DNA of 64,000 nucleotides, from the NCBI RefSeq assembly GCF_003031265.1, contig NZ_CP019966.1, positions 4,712,001 through 4,776,000 of the forward strand. Reading direction: 5' to 3'. Below, piece after piece: positions 35,267-44,598 of this stretch; within the stretch, counting starts at the first letter, position 1, and every line of letters starts with the position of its first letter. A model generated the notes under the pieces. It had not been told where the DNA came from and ran no database searches. It saw nothing but the letters and a program-made list of their open reading frames with translations. The DNA comes from Rhodopseudomonas palustris (GTDB lineage Bacteria > Pseudomonadota > Alphaproteobacteria > Rhizobiales > Xanthobacteraceae). A program made the translations under genes and the position numbers.

Positions 35267-37621
35267 ATGTCATCTCGCCTCAAGACCGGGCTGCTGCTCG
35301 GCACCGCAACGCTCGCCGTGTGCAGCACCGGCGCGCCGGCAGCGCGCGCCCAAACCGCCCTCCCCGAAGTCACCGTCACAGCGCCGAGCCCGATTCAGCG
35401 CCGCCACCACACCGAAGCGAAGCCGCGTCCGGCGACGCGCGTCGCGGCTCCGGCAAGGCAGCGCGGCCCCGCACCCGCCGAGACGCCGCCCGTCGCCCAG
35501 GCCACCCCGGCGCCGCAGCCCGGCATCCTGCCGATCGTCACCGACCAGTTCGCCACCGTCACGGTGGTGCCGAACGAAGAAATCCGCCGCAGCGGCGGCG
35601 GCACGCTCGGCGACCTGCTCGGCAACAAACCCGGCATCAGCGCCTCGCAATACGCGCCCGGCGGCGCCAGCCGCCCGATCATCCGCGGCCTCGACGTCAA
35701 CCGTGTCAGCATCATCGAGAACGGCACCGGCAGCAACGGCGCGTCCGACCTCGGCGAAGACCACTTCGTGCCGGTCGATCCGCTCTCCACCAATCAGGTC
35801 GAAGTGATCCGCGGCCCGGCCACGCTGCGCTACGGCTCGACCGCGATCGGCGGCGTCGTCAGCGCCACCAACAACCGGATTCCCGACGCGCTGCCGCCCT
35901 GCGCGCAGCCGTTCCAGAGCTATGGGCTGGCGAAGCCGCCGACGCTGTTCGGCGGCGCCGGCTGCATGAACGGCGAAGTCCGCAGCGCCGTCAGCTCGGT
36001 CGATCGCGGCGTCGAAGGCGCGGTGCTGCTCGATGCCGGCGGCAACAACGTCGCGGTCCATACCGACGTCTATGGCCGCAATGCCGGCGACTACAACGTG
36101 CCGAGCTATCCGTATGCGGCGCCCGGCATGCCGTTCAACGGTCGTCAGCCGAACTCCGCCGCGACTGCCGCGGGCGCCTCGGTCGGCGGCTCGTATCTGT
36201 TCGACGGCGGCTTCATCGGCGCGTCGATCACCCAGAACAATTCGCTGTATCACATCCCCGGTGTCGAAGGTTCGCAGGTCGGCACCCGGATCGACGCCAA
36301 GCAGACCAAGTTCAATGCCAAGGGCGAGTATCGCCCGGATGCGGCCGCGATCGACGCGATCCGGTTCTGGGTCGGCGCCACCGACTACAAGCACAACGAA
36401 GTCGGTCAGGCCACGGCCGGCGATCCGACCACCGACGGCGTGCGCCAGACCTTCACCAATCGTGAGCAGGAAGGCCGGCTCGAGGTGCAGCTCGCGCCGT
36501 TCAACGCCGGCTTCGCGGCGATCACCACCGCGGTCGGCATTCAGGCCAGCCATCAGGAACTGACGGCGCCGAGCCCGGACGATCCGGGCAGCCCGCTGAA
36601 CGGTCTGTTCGATCCGAACAAGAACACCAAGGCGGCCGGCTACGTCTTCAACGAGCTGCAGTTCACCAACACCACCAAGGCGCAGGTCGCCGGCCGCATC
36701 GAGCATGTCGAGCTGTCCGGCACCACGCCGGCGTTCGTGCCGGAGATCTTCGACCTCAACACCGATCCGAGCGCGATCGGCCCCGCCACCCAGCGCAACC
36801 TGTCGTTCACGCCGAAGAGCTTCAGCGTCGGCCTGATCCAGGCGCTGCCGTGGGATCTGTCGGCGAGCATCACCGGGCAATATGTCGAGCGCGCGCCGAA
36901 GCCGGCCGAACTGTTCTCGCGCGGCGGCCACGACGCCACCGCCACCTTCGACATCGGCAATCCCAACCTGAAGATCGAAACCGCCAAGTCGGTCGAGGTC
37001 GGGCTGCGCCGCGCCACCGGACCGTTCCGGTTCGAGATCACCGCCTACTACACGCAGTTCAGCGGCTTCATCTATCGGCGGCTGACCGGCAACACTTGCG
37101 ACGACGCCTCCTGCGTCGATCCAGGCACAGGCACGCTGGAATTGAACCAGGCGATCTACTCGCAGCGTGACGCCACCTTCAAGGGCGGCGAATTCCAGAG
37201 CCAGATCGACGTCGCCCAGCTCTATGGCGGCACCTTCGGCATCGAGAACCAGTTCGACATCGTGCGGGCGACCTTCGCGGACGGCACCAACGTGCCGCGA
37301 ATTCCGCCGATGCGGGTCGGCGGCGGCCTGTTCTGGCGCGACGCCAACTGGCTGATGAAGGTCAACCTGCTGCACGCCTTCGCGCAGAACGACGTGGCGC
37401 CGATCGCCGAAACGACGACGCCCGGCTACAACCTGCTGAAGGCCGAAGTCAGCTACCGGACCAAGCTCGACCCCAACGCCTGGGGCGCGCGCGAGATGCT
37501 GGTCGGCATTGTCGGCAACAATCTGCTCAACGAAAACATCCGGATCGCGACGTCCTACAGCAAGGACAACGTGCTGATGCCCGGCATCGGCGTACGGGCG
37601 TTCGCGAACCTGAAGTTCTGA
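35267..37621 (+). CDS. TonB-dependent receptor, ZnuD-like (zinc uptake)
   Basis: The product is 784 residues from ATG 35267 behind AGGAC (35256-35260). A signal peptide ends at ARA-Q (about residue 28); a TonB-box-like LPEVTVTAP follows, then a basic His-containing linker (RRHHTEAKPRPA). The plug has SRPIIRGLDVNRVSIIENG and VEVIRGPATLRYGSTAIGGV, closely resembling ZnuD of Neisseria and Acinetobacter, as does NNLLNENIRIATSYSKDN near the end. The barrel ends in Phe. It imports a ligand across the outer membrane with TonB-ExbBD. Zinc is inferred from ZnuD likeness and the Zur-like box upstream. Confidence 0.82.
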   Translation: MSSRLKTGLLLGTATLAVCSTGAPAARAQTALPEVTVTAPSPIQRRHHTEAKPRPATRVAAPARQRGPAPAETPPVAQATPAPQPGILPIVTDQFATVTVVPNEEIRRSGGGTLGDLLGNKPGISASQYAPGGASRPIIRGLDVNRVSIIENGTGSNGASDLGEDHFVPVDPLSTNQVEVIRGPATLRYGSTAIGGVVSATNNRIPDALPPCAQPFQSYGLAKPPTLFGGAGCMNGEVRSAVSSVDRGVEGAVLLDAGGNNVAVHTDVYGRNAGDYNVPSYPYAAPGMPFNGRQPNSAATAAGASVGGSYLFDGGFIGASITQNNSLYHIPGVEGSQVGTRIDAKQTKFNAKGEYRPDAAAIDAIRFWVGATDYKHNEVGQATAGDPTTDGVRQTFTNREQEGRLEVQLAPFNAGFAAITTAVGIQASHQELTAPSPDDPGSPLNGLFDPNKNTKAAGYVFNELQFTNTTKAQVAGRIEHVELSGTTPAFVPEIFDLNTDPSAIGPATQRNLSFTPKSFSVGLIQALPWDLSASITGQYVERAPKPAELFSRGGHDATATFDIGNPNLKIETAKSVEVGLRRATGPFRFEITAYYTQFSGFIYRRLTGNTCDDASCVDPGTGTLELNQAIYSQRDATFKGGEFQSQIDVAQLYGGTFGIENQFDIVRATFADGTNVPRIPPMRVGGGLFWRDANWLMKVNLLHAFAQNDVAPIAETTTPGYNLLKAEVSYRTKLDPNAWGAREMLVGIVGNNLLNENIRIATSYSKDNVLMPGIGVRAFANLKF

Positions 37622-37630
37622 GCCAACGAC

Positions 37631-37745
37631 GTCATTCCGGGGCGCTCACGAAGTGAGCGAACCCAGAATCCAGAAGTTGTGGGAACGCTCCCGTCTCCCC
37701 ATCGAGATTCCGGGTTCGCGAGCTTCGCTCGCGCCCCGGAATGAC
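37631..37745. repeat. Family A palindromic repeat, copy 3
   Basis: GTCATTCCGGGGCGCTC to GAGCGCCCCGGAATGAC-type ends with GAACCCAGAATCC / GAGATTCCGGGTTCGCG inside. It lies between the first receptor gene and the second DUF2946 gene, one of the few copies between genes of the same direction. Confidence 0.88.
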
Positions 37746-37802
37746 GAACGAGATCAATTGCCGGCGCGCGCGAAAAACACGTCACCGGGCTCGGATGAAA
37801 CC

Positions 37803-38159
37803 ATGAACTGGGTGCGGACGCATATCCGACTGGGAACGCGGCTGGCGCTGGTTGCGCTGGCGCTGCACTTCGTCGTGGCGTTCGGTCACTTCCACCAGAT
37901 CGTCACCCAGTCGGTCGTACTCGCGCTCACGGCCGCCGATCCGGCCACGCCCGACGGCGATCCTCAGTCCGACGACGATGCCGACGGTTGTACGGTCTGC
38001 GCCGTGATGGCGATGGCGGATGCGATGCTCGAGGCATCGCCGCCCTCGTTGCCGCTGCGGCAGGCCACCACGCTCGTGCACCGCGTCCCGGATCTCGTCC
38101 TGATCCGGTCCGGCGGCATCCGCACCGCCTTCGATCCCCGCGCTCCTCCCGCCTGCTGA
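37803..38159 (+). CDS. DUF2946-type small protein, copy 2
   Basis: The product is 118 residues starting MNWVRTHIRLGTRLALVALA, clearly paralogous to the gene at 34788 over its first 35 residues (including A-F-G-H-F-H) and at its C-x-x-C site (DADGCTVCAVMAMADAML). The HHH cluster of copy 1 is replaced here by an acidic run (DGDPQSDDDADG), so metal preference may differ. It again stands directly before a TonB-dependent receptor (38306), 146 bp away. The repeated pairing indicates module duplication. No Zur-like palindrome was found in front of this copy. Confidence 0.72.
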   Translation: MNWVRTHIRLGTRLALVALALHFVVAFGHFHQIVTQSVVLALTAADPATPDGDPQSDDDADGCTVCAVMAMADAMLEASPPSLPLRQATTLVHRVPDLVLIRSGGIRTAFDPRAPPAC

Positions 38160-38305
38160 CATCGATCCCTGTGAGCCGGAGATCGCGCCATGCCGCGCGA
38201 TCTCGATGTCAGCCAAGCCCGTCGACCATCGACGGCAAGCCATCGCCCGGACCCAGCGGCGACGATCAGCGTCGCCCGCGCCCGCATGGCTTCGAGGAGA
38301 CCCAC

Positions 38306-40579
38306 ATGCTTTGTCACATCAAACGCGGCCTTGCGGCGTCGAGCTCAGCCACGCTGCTGTTAGCCGCTCTGAGTTCACCCGGTCTGGCCCAGAGCGCGGC
38401 GCCGGCCAGTCGCGGTGCGACACCGCTTCCGGAAATCGACGTGATCCAGCCGCAGCGTGCGCCCCACCCGGCTCGGCGTCCGAAGACTCAAACCGCGGCC
38501 CGGGCGCGGCGCGGAACGGCGACCGCCTCGCCGCAGCACGACAACCAAACGCCGCCGCAAACCGCGGCACAAGCCGTCGCGGCCAAACATGCGGGCTTCG
38601 ATGCTGCGCGGCAGGCGATCTTCGCGCCGAATGGCGCCAGCGCCTTCGACGTCAATCACGAGGCCATCCTGGCACTGCCGCAAGGCGCCAATGCGACGCT
38701 CGACAAGGTGCTGCTGCAGGCGCCGGGCGTGTCGCAGGACTCCGCCGCGAGCGGCGATCTGCATGTCCGCAACGAGCACGCCAATGTGCAGTACCGCATC
38801 AACGGCATCGCGTTGCCCGACGGCGTCAGCGGCTTCGGCCAGATGCTCGACACCTCGCTGGTCGGGCGACTGACCCTGCTCACCGGCGCGCTGCCGGCGC
38901 AATACGGCCTGCGGACCGCCGGGGTCGTCGATATCACCACGCGCACCGACGCCTTCAACAACAGCGGTACCGTCAGCGTCTATGGCGGCAGCCGCCAGAC
39001 CATCACGCCGAGCGTCGAATATGGCGGCACGGCCGGCAACACCCAGTACTTCGTCTCCGGCCGTTACTTCGGAACAGGCCTTGGGCTGGAAAACCCGACC
39101 TCGTCGCCGAACGCGATCCACGACGATTCCCAGCAGGGTAGAGGATTCGCGTATCTGTCGACCGTGATCGACGACACGACGCGGCTGACCTTCATCGGGG
39201 GCGGCTCGGCCAACAACTACCAGATCCCCAACAACCCGGGCCAGACGCCGGGCTTCACGGCGTTCGGCGTATCGAACTTCGACTCGGCGCGGCTCAACGA
39301 AACCCAGCGCGAGCGCAACGGCTTCGGCGTTCTGGCGCTGCAGAAGTCGATCAATGGCTTCGACCTGCAGCTATCGGCGTTCTCGCGCTATAGCACGCTG
39401 CACTTCACGCCCGACACGATCGGCGATCTGGTGTTCAACGGCGTCGCCTCGGACGTCTATCGCAAGAGCGTCGCCAGCGGCATCCAGGCCGACGGCTCGT
39501 ACCGGCTCAGCGACGCACATACGCTGCGCGGAGGCTTCCAGGTCACCGCCGAGCAAAGCCGCGTGACCAACTCCTCGGTGGTGCTGCCGCTCGACGACAG
39601 CGGCAATCCGCTGGACGCGCCGTTCGGCGTCGTCGACTCCAGCAGCAAGCTCGGCTGGCTGTTCAGCACCTATCTGCAGGACGAATGGCGGGTCACCAAC
39701 ACGGTGACGCTGAACTCCGGCTTGCGGTTCGACCAGATGAACGAATACACGAGCGCCAACCAGCTCAGCCCGCGCATCAGCCTGACCTGGAAGCCGTTCG
39801 AGGACACCACGTTCCACGCCGGCTATTCACGCAACTTCACACCGCCCGTACAGGTGCTGGCGGCGCCCACCAATCTGGCGCTGGTGCAGAACACCACGCA
39901 GCAGCCCGCCGTCAACGCGAGCAGCCCGGTGCTGCCTGAACGCTCGAACGTGTTCGATGTCGGCGTCACGCAGAAGCTGCTGCCCGGCCTCGAAGTCGGC
40001 ATCGACACCTACTACAAGACCGCGCGCGATCTGCTCGACGACGGCCAGTTCGGCGCCGCCTATGTGCTGTCGGCGTTCAACTACGACCGCGCCGAGAATG
40101 TCGGCATCGAGTTCAAGGGCGCGTACACCAGCGGCAACTTTCGGATCTACGGCAATCTGGCGCTGGCCCGGCAGATCGCCACCAAGGTCGTCTCCAACCA
40201 GTATCTGTTCGATCCGGACGAGCTCGCCTACATCGCCAGCAACTACATCTACACCGACCATGCCCAGCTGGTGACCGCTTCGGCCGGCGCATCGTATCGC
40301 TGGCACGACACCAATTTCAGCGCGTCGATGATCTACGGCAGCGGACTTCGCTCCGGCTTCGCCAATATCGGCTCGCTGCCGTCCTACACCCAGGTCAATC
40401 TCGGCGTGTCGCACGACTTCCATCTGGTGAGCGCCACCAAGCCGACCACGGTGCGGTTCGACGTCGTCAACCTGTTCGACAGCGTGTACGAAATCCGCGA
40501 CGGCTCGGGGATCGGCGTGTTCGCGCCGCAATACGGTCCGCGGCGCGGCTTCTATGTCGGCCTGGCGCAGAAGTTCTGA
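38306..40579 (+). CDS. TonB-dependent receptor, unknown ligand
   Basis: The product is 757 residues from ATG 38306, behind AGGAGA (38295-38300); the long N-terminal extension of the open frame is Arg-rich and rejected. A signal peptide ends at GLAQ-S (about residue 32). LPEIDVIQP is a TonB-box-like motif, followed by a basic Pro/Arg linker. The plug has VRNEHANVQYRINGIALP and LTGALPAQYGLRTAGVVDITTR, not the RPIIRG form of the ZnuD-like receptor upstream, so it belongs to a different subgroup. The barrel ends VGLAQKF. Pairing with a DUF2946 protein suggests a metal or metal-chelate ligand. Confidence 0.85.
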   Translation: MLCHIKRGLAASSSATLLLAALSSPGLAQSAAPASRGATPLPEIDVIQPQRAPHPARRPKTQTAARARRGTATASPQHDNQTPPQTAAQAVAAKHAGFDAARQAIFAPNGASAFDVNHEAILALPQGANATLDKVLLQAPGVSQDSAASGDLHVRNEHANVQYRINGIALPDGVSGFGQMLDTSLVGRLTLLTGALPAQYGLRTAGVVDITTRTDAFNNSGTVSVYGGSRQTITPSVEYGGTAGNTQYFVSGRYFGTGLGLENPTSSPNAIHDDSQQGRGFAYLSTVIDDTTRLTFIGGGSANNYQIPNNPGQTPGFTAFGVSNFDSARLNETQRERNGFGVLALQKSINGFDLQLSAFSRYSTLHFTPDTIGDLVFNGVASDVYRKSVASGIQADGSYRLSDAHTLRGGFQVTAEQSRVTNSSVVLPLDDSGNPLDAPFGVVDSSSKLGWLFSTYLQDEWRVTNTVTLNSGLRFDQMNEYTSANQLSPRISLTWKPFEDTTFHAGYSRNFTPPVQVLAAPTNLALVQNTTQQPAVNASSPVLPERSNVFDVGVTQKLLPGLEVGIDTYYKTARDLLDDGQFGAAYVLSAFNYDRAENVGIEFKGAYTSGNFRIYGNLALARQIATKVVSNQYLFDPDELAYIASNYIYTDHAQLVTASAGASYRWHDTNFSASMIYGSGLRSGFANIGSLPSYTQVNLGVSHDFHLVSATKPTTVRFDVVNLFDSVYEIRDGSGIGVFAPQYGPRRGFYVGLAQKF

Positions 40580-40590
40580 AGCCGTCCCAC

Positions 40591-40616
40591 AGCAAGGCGC
40601 GTCAGCGCGCCTTGCT
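40591..40616. terminator. Perfect 11-bp hairpin between convergent genes
   Basis: AGCAAGGCGCG-TCAG-CGCGCCTTGCT lies 11 bp after the TonB receptor stop and overlaps the last codons of the leftward GNAT gene. No T-tract follows on either strand, so it may act only as an mRNA 3'-end stabiliser or a weak terminator. Confidence 0.45.
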
Positions 40617-41114
40617 CCAATCCGGGCGGATCGCGCCGCCGACGCCTTCGAACGCGCCTTCGGCGAGTTCGAGCACCAAGAGGCGAGCCGCATCGACCGG
40701 GCCGGGCATGGTGACGCGGCCTTTCGGAATCCGCTTGAAGCCGACCCGGCTGTAATACGGCTCGTCGCCGACCAGCACGATCAGCTTGTGGCCCTGCGCG
40801 CGCGCATCCGAGATGGCGCGGTCGAGCAGCAGCCGGCCGACGCCGCGCGAGCGGAACGGCGGCTCCACCGTCAGCGGACCGAGCAGCAGCGCCGGCGTGT
40901 CGCCGACCAGGATCGGCAACTGCCGCACCGAGCCGACCAGCAGCGTGCCGATCCAGGCGGTGAACGACAGCTCCGGGAGATGATCGACATGCTCGCGCAG
41001 CCGATAGGCGCTGAGCACGAAGCGGCCGGGCCCGAAGGTGCGCTCGTGCAGCCGCTCGATGGCCTGCGCGTCGTTCGGGGATTCGGGCAGAATGGTGAGT
41101 TTCAGATCGGACAT
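40602..41114 (-). CDS. GNAT-family N-acetyltransferase
   Basis: The product is 170 residues from ATG 41114. It resembles the predicted acetyltransferase YhbS group: AIERLHERTFGPGRFVLSAYRLRE, the acetyl-CoA loop V-E-P-P-F-R-S-R-G-V-G-R-L-L (about residues 88-101) and VLVGDEPYYSRVGFKRIPKG. The substrate is unknown. It appears monocistronic, 46 bp downstream of the mscS-like gene in the same direction. Confidence 0.85.
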   Translation of the reverse strand: MSDLKLTILPESPNDAQAIERLHERTFGPGRFVLSAYRLREHVDHLPELSFTAWIGTLLVGSVRQLPILVGDTPALLLGPLTVEPPFRSRGVGRLLLDRAISDARAQGHKLIVLVGDEPYYSRVGFKRIPKGRVTMPGPVDAARLLVLELAEGAFEGVGGAIRPDWSKAR

Positions 41115-41160
41115 GGCGGAGGCGAGATAGCACCGCCTCCGCATCAGGTCCATTGCTAGG

Positions 41161-42864
41161 CTAGAGCCGCTCGGGGATGCCGCCCCTCACCTTGGCACCG
41201 TCCGAGCCACCGGACGGCGCATCTTCATCTCCGGACGAGCGTTGGGCGGCGCCCTTGGCGCGCGCCACATAGACGGTCTGCGAGCCGGCGGCAAAGCCCG
41301 TACCGGCCGCTTCGACCAGCTCCAGGATTTTCAGCATCAGATCTTCCTGCACTTCCAGGAAGGTGTCGCCGTCCACCGCATGCACATAGGCAAAGATCTC
41401 GACCTTGAGGGCGGCCGGCGCCAGCCCGATGAGCCGCACCCGGGCCGGGTCGTTGTCGACGTCCGGATGGTCGAGCAGCATCTCCCGCAGCGAAGCCAGC
41501 AGCGTCCGGATCTGCTCGGAGGAGGTCTCGTAACGCAGCTCCAGAATCGGATGAAACCAGAACTTGTCGCGGCGGCTGAAATTCTCGATCTGCAGCGCCG
41601 CCAGCGCGCCGTTCGGCACCGTCACCACGGTGCGATCGAGGGTGCGGATGCGGGTCGAGCGCATCCCGATGTCTTCGATGGTGCCGGAGGTGTCGCCGAA
41701 CTTGCAGAAATCGCCGACCCGCATCGGCTGGTCGGTGACCAGCGTCAGGCTGCCGACCAGATGTTCGATGGTCTTCTGCGCGCCCAGAGCGATCGCGATA
41801 CCGCCGATACCGAGGGCGGCGAGGCCGGCGGTGACGTTGTAGCCGAGGGCGTTGAAGCCGACGATGATCGCAAACGCGATGATGACGAACTTGACGCTGC
41901 GGCGGATGAAGGTGACCGCCGACAGCATCGACAGCCGGCCGCGCAACGTCATGCGATCGATCGCGAACGCCGCCAGCGAATCCACGACACGCCAAATGAT
42001 CCACGACAGCGCGACCCAGCCGAGCAGTTCGATGGCGCCGGACAAATGCTGCCGCGCCACGATGGCGACGCCGGCGAGTGACATCGCGATCCGCAGCGCC
42101 CAGGCGGTCAGCAACAGCCGCACCGGTAGCGCCGAGGCTTCCAGCACACGCCTGATCCGCGAGTCGCCGGTCGAGCGACGCAACTTGAGGATGATGAATC
42201 CGATTGCGCCGGTGATCAGCCAGACCGCGCCGAAGCACACGAACGCGAGCACGACCACCGCGATCCAGTGGCCGATCGGCACACCGGCGAAGCGGTATTC
42301 GTCGCGCAGCGCATAGGGCAGCAGCTTATCGACCGAGCTCGACACCACCGTGCGCGACAGCTCGGGCAGTTCGGCCACCGTGCGGGCGGAGACCAGCCAG
42401 ATCTTGACGCCGTCCTTGCCCTCGACGCGCTGCGCGATCAGGTCGACCGTGCCGTGGTCGGTGCGCACCATGCCGAACTTCTCTTGCTCGGGCGGCAGAC
42501 TGTCGTCCTGGTCGCCCTGCGGTTCGGTGCTCAGCCGCAGCCGCGAATACACCACGCCGCCGCGATCGAGGATGCGCTGAAGCTGCTGCGCGACGCTCGG
42601 GCCCCAGGCGTCTTTTTCCTGGCTGAGGTCGAGATACATCGCGGCGCGTTCGTAGTTCTGCTCGGCGGCGGCGGCGATGAAGCCTGCCACCATGCCGGCC
42701 GGCGTCTCACGGCCAAGCGGGTCGGTCGGCGCCGCGGGTTGCGCGGGTGCCGCACCATTGCCGTTGGTGCCGGGGATCTGGGCGAAGGCAGAACTCGCGA
42801 CCACAAGGGTCATGGTCGCGACGAGGATCAGGGCTCGAAACAACGCGCGTGCAGATGACGTCAA
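41161..42864 (-). CDS. MscS-family mechanosensitive channel
   Basis: The product is 567 residues from a TTG start at 42864, chosen because AGAGGAG lies 5 bases before it; the ATG at 43020 would add 52 residues without a signal peptide. A signal peptide ends near residue 26 (VVASSAFA-Q). A periplasmic domain (to about 190) is followed by five hydrophobic spans, and the pore helix region has GIGGIAIALGAQKTIEHLVGS. The cytosolic MscS beta domain carries QPMRVGDFCKFGDTSGTIEDI and VTVPNGALA. Such channels open under hypo-osmotic stress. Confidence 0.88.
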   Translation of the reverse strand: MTSSARALFRALILVATMTLVVASSAFAQIPGTNGNGAAPAQPAAPTDPLGRETPAGMVAGFIAAAAEQNYERAAMYLDLSQEKDAWGPSVAQQLQRILDRGGVVYSRLRLSTEPQGDQDDSLPPEQEKFGMVRTDHGTVDLIAQRVEGKDGVKIWLVSARTVAELPELSRTVVSSSVDKLLPYALRDEYRFAGVPIGHWIAVVVLAFVCFGAVWLITGAIGFIILKLRRSTGDSRIRRVLEASALPVRLLLTAWALRIAMSLAGVAIVARQHLSGAIELLGWVALSWIIWRVVDSLAAFAIDRMTLRGRLSMLSAVTFIRRSVKFVIIAFAIIVGFNALGYNVTAGLAALGIGGIAIALGAQKTIEHLVGSLTLVTDQPMRVGDFCKFGDTSGTIEDIGMRSTRIRTLDRTVVTVPNGALAALQIENFSRRDKFWFHPILELRYETSSEQIRTLLASLREMLLDHPDVDNDPARVRLIGLAPAALKVEIFAYVHAVDGDTFLEVQEDLMLKILELVEAAGTGFAAGSQTVYVARAKGAAQRSSGDEDAPSGGSDGAKVRGGIPERL

Positions 42865-43071
42865 AATCGCTCCTCTTGAACGGACGGGCGTGGAATCGGG
42901 ACGAATCGTCCACTTGGGCTCCACCGTCTCCGGCGCCCCGCGATCCCAGCGCAAAATGCTTCGGCCGCACCGATAGTCAGGAAATGGGCCATCTCTGTGG
43001 TCGCGCGTAACCAGCAACACGAGGGAACCCGGATGGTCAAGTTGGGGCCGACGCCCAGCGCTTTGGCGATT

Positions 43072-43581
43072 TTACCGCCAAGTCGCGATCGGCGGCCGGC
43101 CCTCGAGCACTTCGGCGATCCGCAGCCGGGTCCCCGGCGTCGTTTCGGCCGGCAGCGCGTCGGCGGCGAAGAAGCCGCTGGCGATGATCTCGTGGTTCGG
43201 CTCCGGCGGCCGATCTTGTTGGTATTGACGCACCACATAGACGGCAACATGGTCGCGCGGCGAGACGTGGCTGTTGAAGAAGATGCCGTGCAGCGCCGGC
43301 GCCCCGGTCAGCGCGATGCGGCCCTCCTCCATCAGCTCGCGGGTGAGCGCATCGACGAAGCTCTCGCCGACCTCGACTCCGCCGCCCGGCAGATGCCAGC
43401 CGCCGACATAAGAGTGCTGGATCAGGAACACCCGGTCCTGCGGGTCGAGCACCACGCCGCGCGCGCCCAGCGTCATGCCGCGGGCGAACCGCCAGTACAG
43501 ATGAAACATCCGGGTCAGCACCGGCTCGAATTTCAAACGCAGATTCTGAACAGCGGTCACCGCCGGTGGCCCTCGCGCCAA
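43072..43581 (-). CDS. Nudix hydrolase
   Basis: The product is 169 residues. The Nudix box is complete: G-G-G-V-E-V-G-E-S, then F-V-D-A-L-T-R-E-L-M-E-E-G (about residues 66-87), giving the GX5EX7REUXEEXG pattern. Before it come the membrane-like FHLYWRFARGMTLGARGVVLD and SYVGGWHLPGG segments seen in a group annotated as ADP-ribose/NTP pyrophosphatases. The substrate is not determined. It is divergent from the metallophosphoesterase gene, with 113 bp between them. Confidence 0.88.
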   Translation of the reverse strand: MARGPPAVTAVQNLRLKFEPVLTRMFHLYWRFARGMTLGARGVVLDPQDRVFLIQHSYVGGWHLPGGGVEVGESFVDALTRELMEEGRIALTGAPALHGIFFNSHVSPRDHVAVYVVRQYQQDRPPEPNHEIIASGFFAADALPAETTPGTRLRIAEVLEGRPPIATWR

Positions 43582-43694
43582 GGCGCAGCGGAGGCTTGCG
43601 CCGGTCCGGCCAACTTGCCAAAACCGCAGAGATTTTCACAGGCGGCAGTTCGCGACCGGCTCGCAAGCGCGCGGCGTCGCGACAGGATCGGGCG

Positions 43695-44576
43695 ATGACC
43701 GTATTCACTCTGGCGCATCTGTCCGACCCGCATCTGCCGTTGCCGCCGAAGACCAGTCTGCGCCACCTCGCCTCCAAGCGCGCGCTCGGCTACCTGAACT
43801 GGCGGCGTAACCGCCATCTGATCCACCGCCGCGACATCCTCGATACGCTGGTCGCCGACCTACAGGCGCAGCAGCCGGACCACATCGCGGTCACCGGCGA
43901 CCTCGTCAATATCGCGCTGGTCAACGAATTCGCCCCGGCGCGGCAATGGCTGGAGAGCGTCGGCCCGGCCGACCGCGTCAGCCTGGTGCCGGGCAATCAC
44001 GACGCCTACGTCCGCTCCACCGCGCATCGCTTCGCCGAGACGTTTCCGGACTACATCAGCGGCGACGACGCGCCCCCGGGCTTTCCATATCTGCGCCGGC
44101 GCGAGGCGATCGCGATCATCGGGGTGTCGAGCGCAGTGCCGACCGCGCCGCTGCGCGCCACCGGATGGCTCGGCGCACCCCAGCGGGCCGCGCTGGACGC
44201 GCTGCTGCAGAATCTTGCCGGCGAGCGCGTGTTCAAGGTGCTGCTGATCCATCATCCGCTGCAGTCGCGGTCGCGGCACAAGCGGCTGACCGACGCCGCC
44301 GAGCTGATCGCGCTGCTGCAGCGGCATCCGGTCGATCTGGTGCTGCATGGGCATGACCATGTCCACGCCACGGTCCGGATCGACACGCCGTTTGGCGCGA
44401 TTCCCGTGGTCGGCGTGCCGTCGGCCTCGGCGATGAATGATCACCACCGCCCGTCGGCGGCCTACAACCTGTTCAAGATCAGCGAAGGCAATGATGGCTG
44501 GCGCTGCGAACACCGCATCCGTGGCTTCCAGGCCAGCGAGCTGATCGAGGATTTGCGGCCGCCGGAGTGGCTGTAG
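43695..44576 (+). CDS. Metallophosphoesterase
   Basis: The product is 293 residues from ATG 43695, behind AGGATCG. The calcineurin-like motifs are all present: H-L-S-D-P-H near residue 8, V-T-G-D-L-V-N, G-N-H-D-A, L-I-H-H-P and H-G-H-D-H-V-H. It is probably a binuclear-metal phosphodiesterase; whether it acts on cyclic nucleotides, UDP-sugars or lipids is not evident. A B-family repeat follows 22 bp later. Confidence 0.88.
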   Translation: MTVFTLAHLSDPHLPLPPKTSLRHLASKRALGYLNWRRNRHLIHRRDILDTLVADLQAQQPDHIAVTGDLVNIALVNEFAPARQWLESVGPADRVSLVPGNHDAYVRSTAHRFAETFPDYISGDDAPPGFPYLRRREAIAIIGVSSAVPTAPLRATGWLGAPQRAALDALLQNLAGERVFKVLLIHHPLQSRSRHKRLTDAAELIALLQRHPVDLVLHGHDHVHATVRIDTPFGAIPVVGVPSASAMNDHHRPSAAYNLFKISEGNDGWRCEHRIRGFQASELIEDLRPPEWL

Positions 44577-44598
44577 CCATGTCATTCCGGCTCTCCCC

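Noticed and set aside
35270-37375. 701-residue leftward frame over the first TonB receptor
   Set aside because: The rightward strand encodes an intact receptor with signal peptide, plug and terminal Phe.
37622-37802. A second Zur-like box before DUF2946 copy 2
   Set aside because: The gap holds a family A repeat but no ATGTTA-N5-TAACAT-like palindrome.
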